From positions 62,001-126,000 of the forward strand of contig NZ_BBRK01000005.1 of the NCBI RefSeq assembly GCF_002090115.1: a stretch of DNA of 64,000 nt, written 5' to 3'. A program made the translations under genes and the position numbers. The DNA is from Demequina sp. NBRC 110054. Lineage in GTDB: Bacteria > Actinomycetota > Actinomycetes > Actinomycetales > Demequinaceae. The notes beneath the pieces are model-generated. The model did no database searches. It saw only the letters and a list, made by a program, of their open reading frames with translations, and was not told the DNA's origin. Numbering within the stretch: the stretch's first letter is position 1; each line of letters starts with the position of its first letter. This document shows, piece after piece, positions 58,929 through 64,000 of the stretch.

Positions 58929-60119
58929 ATGAAGACCATCGACACCCTCGGCGACCTCAGCGGCAAGAAGGTGCTGCTGCGCGCCGACCTCAACGTTCCG
59001 CTTGACGGCACCACCATCACCGACGACGGCCGCGTGCGCGCGTCCGTCCCCACCATCGAGAAGCTGCTCGGCGCGGGCGCCTCGGTCATCGTGATGGCCC
59101 ACCTCGGACGCCCCAAGGGCACCCCGGACCCCGCCTTCTCGCTCGCCCCCGCCGCCGCGCGCCTGTCCGAGCTGCTCGGCAAGCCCGTGACGCTCGCCGC
59201 CGACCTGGTCGGCGACGACGCCAAGGCCAAGGCCGCCGCGCTCGAGGCAGGCCAGGTCCTGATGCTCGAGAACGTCCGCTTCGACGCGCGCGAGACCTCG
59301 AAGGTCGACGAGGAGCGCCAGGCGCTCGCCGCCGAGCTCGCCGAGCTCGCCGACGTCTTCGTGTCCGACGGCTTCGGCGTCGTGCACCGCAAGCAGGCGT
59401 CGGTCTACGACGTCGCGAAGCTCCTGCCGGCCGCCGGCGGTCTCCTCGTCCAGAAGGAGGTCGAGTCGCTCGGCAAGGCCGTCACCGACCCCGCGCGTCC
59501 CTACGCCGTCGTGCTCGGTGGCTCCAAGGTCTCCGACAAGCTCGGCGTCATCGCGAACCTGCTCACCAAGGCCGACCGCCTCCTCATCGGTGGCGGCATG
59601 GTCTTCACCTTCCTCGCCGCGAAGGGCTACGGCGTTGGCAAGTCGCTCCTCGAGGAGGACCAGCTCGACACCGTCAAGGGCTACCTCGCCACCGCCGAGG
59701 AGAACGGCGTGGAGATCGTCCTCCCGACCGACATCGTCGCCGCCGAGGCCTTCGCCGCCGACGCCGCGTTCGAGGTCGTCGCGGCCGACGCGATCCCGGC
59801 CGAGAGCATGGGCCTCGACATCGGCCCGGAGTCGAGCAAGCTCTTCGCAGCGAAGCTCGCCGACGCCAAGACCATCGTCTGGAACGGCCCCATGGGCGTG
59901 TTCGAGTTCGAGAACTTCGCCGGCGGCACCAAGGCCGTCGCGCAGGCCATGATCGACGCCGACGGCTTCTCTGTCGTCGGTGGTGGCGACTCCGCCGCCG
60001 CGGTCCGCCGCCTCGGCTTCGACGAGGCCGGCTTCGGCCACATCTCGACGGGTGGCGGCGCCTCCCTCGAGCTGCTCGAGGGCAAGGTGCTCCCGGGCCT
60101 TGACGTCCTGGAGGGCTGA
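58929..60119 (+). CDS. pgk: phosphoglycerate kinase
   Basis: 396 residues. [98 protein letters not shown] [44 protein letters not shown] and [15 protein letters not shown] make a complete enzyme. The usual FGxxHR motif reads [16 protein letters not shown] precedes the ATG at 58929; an upstream in-frame ATG lacks a ribosome site and is inside the hairpin region. tpiA starts 3 bp after the stop. Confidence 0.96.
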   Translation: MKTIDTLGDLSGKKVLLRADLNVPLDGTTITDDGRVRASVPTIEKLLGAGASVIVMAHLGRPKGTPDPAFSLAPAAARLSELLGKPVTLAADLVGDDAKAKAAALEAGQVLMLENVRFDARETSKVDEERQALAAELAELADVFVSDGFGVVHRKQASVYDVAKLLPAAGGLLVQKEVESLGKAVTDPARPYAVVLGGSKVSDKLGVIANLLTKADRLLIGGGMVFTFLAAKGYGVGKSLLEEDQLDTVKGYLATAEENGVEIVLPTDIVAAEAFAADAAFEVVAADAIPAESMGLDIGPESSKLFAAKLADAKTIVWNGPMGVFEFENFAGGTKAVAQAMIDADGFSVVGGGDSAAAVRRLGFDEAGFGHISTGGGASLELLEGKVLPGLDVLEG

Positions 60120-60122
60120 GAC

Positions 60123-60911
60123 ATGGCACGTACCCCGCTGATCGCCGGCAACTGGAAGCTCAACCTCGACCACCTCGAGGGCACGCACACCGTGCAGAAG
60201 CTCGCCTGGCTGCTCCGCGACGCCAAGCACGACTACTCGTCCGTCGAGGTCGCCGTGCTCCCGTCGTTCACGTCGCTGCGCTCCGTGCAGACGCTCGTGG
60301 ACGCCGACCAGCTCGAGATCAAGTACGGCGCGCAGGACATCTCGCAGCACGAGTCCGGCGCGTACACCGGTGAGGTCTCCGGCGTGCAGCTCGCGAAGCT
60401 CGGCGTGAGCTTCGTGGCCGTCGGCCACTCGGAGCGTCGCCAGTACCACGGCGAGACCGACGAGATCGTCGCGGCGAAGACCAAGGCGGCGTTCGCCCAC
60501 GGCATCGTCCCGATCGTGTGCGTCGGCGAGGGCCTCGACATCCGCAAGGAGGGCCGCCAGGTCGAGTACACGCTCGCCCAGGTCGACGGCGCCCTCAAGG
60601 ACCTCCCGGCCGAGCAGGCCAAGGACGTCGTCATCGCCTACGAGCCCGTCTGGGCCATCGGCACCGGCGAGGTCGCGACCCCTGCCGACGCGCAGGAGGT
60701 CTGCGGAGCGATCCGTGCGCGCCTCGCGGAGCTGTACGACGCGGAGCTCGCCGATGGCGTGCGCGTGCTCTACGGCGGCTCGGTGAAGTCCTCGTCCATC
60801 GCTCAGCTCATGGCTGAGGAGGACGTCGACGGCGGTCTGGTCGGCGGCGCGAGCCTCGACCCCGAGGAGTTCTCTAAGATCGCTCGCTTCAAGGAGCACC
60901 AGGTCGGCTGA
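60123..60911 (+). CDS. tpiA: triosephosphate isomerase
   Basis: 262 residues. [25 protein letters not shown] has the substrate Asn-Lys pair, [27 protein letters not shown] the catalytic His, [33 protein letters not shown] the catalytic Glu and loop 6, and [13 protein letters not shown] the phosphate site. It interconverts DHAP and GAP; DHAP is also the substrate of the MgsA encoded at 32.2 kb. A very strong hairpin follows the stop. Confidence 0.96.
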   Translation: MARTPLIAGNWKLNLDHLEGTHTVQKLAWLLRDAKHDYSSVEVAVLPSFTSLRSVQTLVDADQLEIKYGAQDISQHESGAYTGEVSGVQLAKLGVSFVAVGHSERRQYHGETDEIVAAKTKAAFAHGIVPIVCVGEGLDIRKEGRQVEYTLAQVDGALKDLPAEQAKDVVIAYEPVWAIGTGEVATPADAQEVCGAIRARLAELYDAELADGVRVLYGGSVKSSSIAQLMAEEDVDGGLVGGASLDPEEFSKIARFKEHQVG

Positions 60912-60920
60912 CCCCCTGTT

Positions 60921-60962
60921 GACGACGGCGCGGCCCGGGTTGTTCCGGGTCGCGCCGTCGTC
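60921..60962 (+). terminator. terminator after tpiA
   Basis: An 18-bp stem (60921-60938 with 60945-60962, one G-U pair) and a 6-nt loop. No T tail follows. It separates the glycolytic run from secG. Confidence 0.85.
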
Positions 60963-61001
60963 GCGTAAACTTGACCCGACAAACGACGTCCTGGGAGTAC
61001 C

Positions 61002-61247
61002 GTGGCAATTCTGGAAAACATCCTCTGGGTGTTGCTCGTCCTGCTGAGCATCGCGATCATCGGCCTGGTGCTCATGCACCGCGGACGCGGCGGCGGCATC
61101 ACCGACATGTTCGGCGGCGGCATCGCCTCCGGCATCCAGTCCTCCTCGGTGGGCGAGCGCAACCTGTCCCGACTCACGTGGGGAGCCGCCATCACCTGGT
61201 TCCTCGTGATCGTGCTTCTTGGCCTCATCCAGCGCTTCGCGCTGTGA
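61002..61247 (+). CDS. secG: preprotein translocase subunit SecG
   Basis: 81 residues with two membrane helices: ILENILWVLLVLLSIAIIGLVLMHRGRGGGITDMFGGGIASGIQSSSVGERNLSRLTWGAAITWFLVIVLLGLI. The RGRGGGxxDMFGG loop is diagnostic. It assists SecYE during protein export. GGGAG precedes the GTG start. Location after tpiA is standard in actinobacteria. Confidence 0.94.
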   Translation: MAILENILWVLLVLLSIAIIGLVLMHRGRGGGITDMFGGGIASGIQSSSVGERNLSRLTWGAAITWFLVIVLLGLIQRFAL

Positions 61248-61277
61248 CCTACCGATCCTGAGGGGGAGAACAACTCG

Positions 61278-61655
61278 ATGGCTGGTGGAAACGCTATCCG
61301 CGGCTCGCGCGTCGGCGCGGGCCCCATGGGCGAGAACGAGCGCGGCGAGTCCGCGCCGCGCAAGACGGTCAGCTACTACTGCGCGAAGGGCCACGTCACG
61401 TCGCCCTCCTTCGCGCTGAGCGAGGAGCTCGAGGACCCGGAGATCCCGCTTGAGTGGGACTGCCCCCGCTGCGGTCTTCCCGGAGGCCTCGACCCGGACA
61501 ACCCCCCGGAGCCGATGCGCAACGAGCCGTACAAGACGCACCTCGCCTACGTGAAGGAGCGCCGCTCGGACGAGGAGGGCGAGGCCCTGCTCAACGAGGC
61601 GCTCGCCGGCCTGCGCGAGCGTCGCGGCGACGTCGAGGTCGCGGTCGCTGACTGA
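61278..61655 (+). CDS. rbpA: RNA polymerase-binding protein RbpA
   Basis: 125 residues. VSYYCAKGHVTSPSFALSEE and WDCPRCGLPGGLDPDNPPEPMRNEPYKTHLAYVKERRSDEEGEALLNEAL match the RbpA core and sigma-interaction domains, including the zinc-type cysteines. RbpA binds RNA polymerase with the principal sigma factor and helps form open complexes, relevant to the many weak -35 promoters seen here. GGGGGAGA precedes the ATG. The stop overlaps the next start (TGATG). Confidence 0.95.
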   Translation: MAGGNAIRGSRVGAGPMGENERGESAPRKTVSYYCAKGHVTSPSFALSEELEDPEIPLEWDCPRCGLPGGLDPDNPPEPMRNEPYKTHLAYVKERRSDEEGEALLNEALAGLRERRGDVEVAVAD

Positions 61656-61936
61656 TGCAGATCACGATCGAGTACTGCGTCCCGTGCGGCTACCTGCCGC
61701 GCGCCACCGAGGCGCAGACGCGCCTGCTCGACGAGTTCGGCAACGCGCTCGAGGGCGTGACCCTGAAGACCGGCCGCAAGGGCGTCTTCACGTTCACGGC
61801 CGACGGCGAGGAGATCTACTCCAAGCCCGCGGAGTTCGACATCGATGCGATCGTCGCGACGGTGCGTGAGAAGCTCGGCCCGGCCGAGGGCGTGCAGCCC
61901 GAGGGCCGCGACCTGCTGATGGGCAAGAAGCACTGA
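61655..61936 (+). CDS. SelT/SelW/SelH-type (Rdx) CxxC protein
   Basis: 93 residues. MQITIEYCVPCGYLPRATEAQTRLLDEFGNALEGVTLKTGRKGVFTFTADGEEIYSKPAEFDIDAIVATVREKL is a full Rdx thioredoxin-like domain with the CVPC redox motif at the end of the first strand. Cys occupies the position that is selenocysteine in animal SelW. Bacterial members are uncharacterised and presumed redox proteins. It is translationally coupled to rbpA, an association worth noting. A terminator lies 33 bp after the stop. Confidence 0.85.
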   Translation: MQITIEYCVPCGYLPRATEAQTRLLDEFGNALEGVTLKTGRKGVFTFTADGEEIYSKPAEFDIDAIVATVREKLGPAEGVQPEGRDLLMGKKH

Positions 61937-61969
61937 CCGCTGCGCCGACCACGCTGTCCCGCTGATGTG

Positions 61970-62003
61970 AGAAGCGCCCCCGCCGCGAGGTGGGGGCGCT
62001 TCT
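61970..62003 (+). terminator. terminator after the Rdx gene
   Basis: Perfect 12-bp stem AGAAGCGCCCCC / GGGGGCGCTTCT with a 10-nt loop; same AGAAGCGCC class as the livF terminator. Confidence 0.85.
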
Positions 62004-62054
62004 GCGTGTCCGGGCGCTTGCCGGCCGCGGGCCGGGCCATACGTAGGGGCGCCG

Positions 62055-62312
62055 GTGCCCCAGTGGACACTCACTGTCGTTTCACGCCGCTGATTGTGCC
62101 CCAGTGGGCATTTTTGTACTGCGCGGGGCGCATGGGCGATGTGCGGGGTGGTGTGCGGGCCACGCCGCGGTGGATGGCGACGGGAGGAGCCTTCTCAGTC
62201 GGGACGGTACAGAATCGTCGACTGGCGTACGACGAGCGCCCACAAACGACCATGAGCGTCCACTGGCGCGCAGTGCGGGGTCAGAACCCACAATGAGCGC
62301 CCACTGGCGCGC
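62055..62312. repeat. palindromic repeat element, copy 2 (41-bp units in inverted arms)
   Basis: The core GTGCCCCAGTGGAC and variants lie at 62055 and 62096 on the plus strand, and inverted cores (GTCCACTGGCGCGC type) at 62217, 62258 and 62299. All spacings within an arm are exactly 41 bp. The inner right unit CGGTACAGAATCGTCGAC matches the corresponding part of copy 1 (CGGTACAGGAATGTCCAC). This copy has one more unit on its right arm and a shorter centre (about 107 bp between inner cores). No protein gene is visible from 61937 to 62520. Confidence 0.75.
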
Positions 62313-62316
62313 GAGC

Positions 62317-62424
62317 GGGACGATGCGGGTGCCGGGACGATGCTGGGGCCGGGCGCGGACGATGCTTGGGTCCGGGACGATGCGGTGGGCCGGGACCGGG
62401 ACGATGCGGGTGCCGGGACGATGC
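62317..62424. repeat. GGGACGATGC tandem tract
   Basis: (G)GGACGATGC occurs six times, beginning at 62317, 62334, 62357, 62374, 62398 and 62415, with spacing alternating 17, 23, 17, 24 and 17 bp. Read on the minus strand it is GCATCGTCC, the motif of the tract beside copy 1 of the palindromic element. It lies between copy 2 and the pgl terminator. Confidence 0.8.
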
Positions 62425-62464
62425 CGGACCCGGACCGGGCCTGGACCGGGCAGTGGCGCAGACG

Positions 62465-62496
62465 AGAAGGGCCCCGCCGTCCGGCGGGGCCCTTCT
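62465..62496 (-). terminator. terminator after pgl
   Basis: Perfect 15-bp stem AGAAGGGCCCCGCCG / CGGCGGGGCCCTTCT with a minimal loop, 25 bp beyond the pgl stop on the minus strand. GAAGGGCC class. Confidence 0.85.
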
Positions 62497-62520
62497 GAGC
62501 GCATCAGCGAAAGCGTCGCG

Positions 62521-63237
62521 TCAGATGCCCGTCGCCGCCGCGGCGTCGATCATCCACAGCGTCTCGTCGGTGCCCTTGGCGGTCGCGCCGGGCAGCGACT
62601 CGTCGCCGTGCACGCATGCGGCGACCTTCTCCGCCTTCTCCGCACCGGCGGCGACGACCCACACGCGCCTGGCGCGCTGGATCGTCTCGCGCGACAGCGT
62701 CACGCGCGTGGGCGGGGGCTTGGGGGAGTCGTGCACCGCATACGCGGAGGGACCGCCCTCGGTGAAGCTCGCGTGACCAGGGAACAGCGATGCGACGTGT
62801 CCGTCGGGCCCGAGGCCGAGCATGAGGACGTCCCACGCGGGATCGCCGGCGGCTGACATCTCGGCGCGGTACGCCTCCGCGGCGTCCTCGGCGGACGCGA
62901 AGTCGCTGCTGGATCCCATGCGGTGGATGTTGTCCTCGGGGAGCGGGAGCGCGCCGAGCATGGCCTCCTGCGCCTGACCCTCGTTGCGGTCGCCGTCACC
63001 GGTCGCGACGAAGCGCTCGTCGCCCCACCACACGTGCACCGACGTCCAGTCGACGTCTCCGGCCAGAGGGGACCGTGCGACCTCGGCGAGGGTGCCGATG
63101 CCGACGGTCCCGCCGGTCACCACGAGGTGGGCGACAGGCTGCGCGGCGAGCGTGTCCTGGATCGCGACGAGCAGTCGCGAGGCAGCGGTGCGCGCGACGG
63201 CGTCCCTGTCGGGCATCACGAGGATGCGGCGGTTCAT
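62521..63237 (-). CDS. pgl: 6-phosphogluconolactonase
   Basis: 238 residues. VTGGTVGIGTLAEV, WTSVHVWWGDERFVATGDGDRNEGQAQEAML and WDVLMLGLGPDGHVASLFPGHASFTEG are the phosphate site and catalytic GDERFV/His region of the DevB/Pgl family; VTLSRETIQRARRVWVVAAGAEKAE follows. It hydrolyses 6-phosphogluconolactone in the pentose phosphate pathway. The ATG overlaps the opcA stop by 3 bp, matching the zwf-opcA-pgl order of actinobacteria; zwf should lie just beyond the window. Confidence 0.94.
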   Translation of the reverse strand: MNRRILVMPDRDAVARTAASRLLVAIQDTLAAQPVAHLVVTGGTVGIGTLAEVARSPLAGDVDWTSVHVWWGDERFVATGDGDRNEGQAQEAMLGALPLPEDNIHRMGSSSDFASAEDAAEAYRAEMSAAGDPAWDVLMLGLGPDGHVASLFPGHASFTEGGPSAYAVHDSPKPPPTRVTLSRETIQRARRVWVVAAGAEKAEKVAACVHGDESLPGATAKGTDETLWMIDAAAATGI

Positions 63238-64000
63238 GACAGACCTCCAAAGGTGGCGAGCGTCTCGCCGTAGACGGCGTCATCGTCGAGCCTGCGCAGC
63301 TCCTCCGCGAGGCACTCGTCGAGGGTGCGGGCGGGCAGCGCGATGACATGGTCGGGCTGCCCCGGCTGGGACAGCGTCGCGTGGTGTCCGTCGGGGCGGC
63401 TGATGCCGATCTCGCCGGACGGCGTCTCGAGGACGATGTGCTGCAGGGCGGAGACCGAGGCGTCGTACGTGGCCTCGATCTCGCAGCCGAGCACGTTCTT
63501 GAGCCATGCGCCGAGCAGCAGGATCGACGGGCTGTTCATGTCGCCGTGGATGCGCGCGCGGGTCACGACGGGATCGGGCACCTGCTCGAGGGCCGAGGCG
63601 AGCAGCGCACGCCAGCGGGTGAGGCGGGTCCACGCGAGGTCCGTGTCGCCCTTGCGGTGATCATGTGCGAGGCAGCGCAGCACGAAGGCGGGGTCCGCGC
63701 TGCCCTTCGCGTCGGTGATGCGGCGCTGGGCCATCTTGCCCAGCCCGGTGACCGAGCACTCCTGCGGCACATCGGCGGGCCACCATGCGACGATCGGCGC
63801 ATCGGGCAGCAGCAGGGGGGTGATGAGCGTGTCGTCGTGGCCCACCTGGGCGCCGGACGGCCGCAGCACGACCACCTCGGACGCACCGGCGTCTCCGCCC
63901 ACGCGGATCTCGGCGTCGAGCCGGGCCTCGGGACCGTCCTGCGGAGCGATGACGATGATGCGGCACGGGTGCTCGCGCGAGGCCACGTTGGCGGTCTCGA
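63234..64000 (-). CDS. opcA: glucose-6-phosphate dehydrogenase assembly protein OpcA, partial (N-terminus outside window)
   Basis: The minus-strand frame is open to the window end, so the 5' end is missing; a GTG at 63986 is internal (ETANVASREHPCRIIVIAPQDG). Visible motifs are SREHPCRIIVI, LLPDAPIVAWWPADVP, LGKMAQRRITDAKGSADP, DLAWTRLTRWRALLASALEQ and EIGISRPDGHHATLSQPGQPDHVIALP, which identify OpcA. In actinobacteria OpcA is needed for G6PDH (Zwf) assembly or redox control. About 255 residues are visible, roughly three quarters of the protein. Confidence 0.93.
   Translation of the reverse strand, partial: ETANVASREHPCRIIVIAPQDGPEARLDAEIRVGGDAGASEVVVLRPSGAQVGHDDTLITPLLLPDAPIVAWWPADVPQECSVTGLGKMAQRRITDAKGSADPAFVLRCLAHDHRKGDTDLAWTRLTRWRALLASALEQVPDPVVTRARIHGDMNSPSILLLGAWLKNVLGCEIEATYDASVSALQHIVLETPSGEIGISRPDGHHATLSQPGQPDHVIALPARTLDECLAEELRRLDDDAVYGETLATFGGLS

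Overview
This is a GC-rich chromosomal segment of an actinobacterium, most probably a member of the Micrococcales (Cellulomonas- or Demequina-like; the genus is a guess). The evidence is the actinobacterial gene set: Pup/Dop/PafA/ARC, RbpA, WhiA, OpcA, an HGxxPAAW-type protein, an ANTAR-type PdtaR regulator, frequent GTG starts and many apparently leaderless promoters. Gene order resembles two Mycobacterium blocks as I remember them: PAC2/recB/trmI/mpa/dop/pup/pafA, and hisF/hisI/trpE/trpCBA/lgt/pyk/pdtaR/polA/rpsA/coaE/uvrB/uvrA running into uvrC/rapZ/yvcK/whiA/gap/pgk/tpi/secG and pgl/opcA. Almost everything is housekeeping, and the accessory content is small.

Layout. 1-10.6 kb: PAC2 protein, HAD hydrolase, a chemoreceptor behind a sigma-28-like promoter, a RecB-type nuclease, a site-2 protease, then the pupylation cluster trmI-arc-dop-pup-pafA. 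No 20S proteasome genes lie between pup and pafA, Pup already ends in GGE, and ARC lacks the proteasome-docking tail, so this looks like proteasome-independent pupylation. 10.6-23 kb: FKBP lipoprotein, hisF, a heterodimeric ABC exporter with one degenerate ATP site, hisI, trpE, three small membrane proteins, trpCBA and lgt. 23-30.6 kb: gltBD and pyk. 30.8-33.7 kb: a secreted beta-helix protein, mgsA, a tRNA-Leu(CAA) with a short variable loop, and pdtaR, which diverges from the tRNA.

33.8-39.8 kb: branched-chain amino acid uptake. The operon is split: livK is on the plus strand and livHMGF on the minus strand, converging on a gene-free gap of about 0.8 kb. The gap holds a tandem-repeat tract and a palindromic element made of 41-bp-period units. 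The same composite, in opposite orientation, fills the gap at 62.0-62.5 kb between the rbpA-side genes and pgl. This repeat family is the least explained structure in the window.

39.8-64 kb: thioesterase, polA, pfkA, rpsA, coaE, uvrB, terC, yciI, uvrA (perfect actinobacterial SOS box), uvrC-rapZ-yvcK-whiA, the glycolytic run gap-pgk-tpiA, secG, rbpA, a small CxxC selenoprotein-W-like protein, then pgl and a partial opcA on the opposite strand.

Regulatory reading. At least 13 genes have a TAnnnT hexamer 6-7 bp before the start codon, which suggests leaderless transcripts. Several of these hexamers begin with the TAG stop codon of the preceding gene, and two divergent pairs appear to share one -10 core. 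Terminators fall into two recurring sequence classes (GAAGGGCC stems and AGAAGCGCC stems). All functional names rest on reading motifs by eye; no database search was run.
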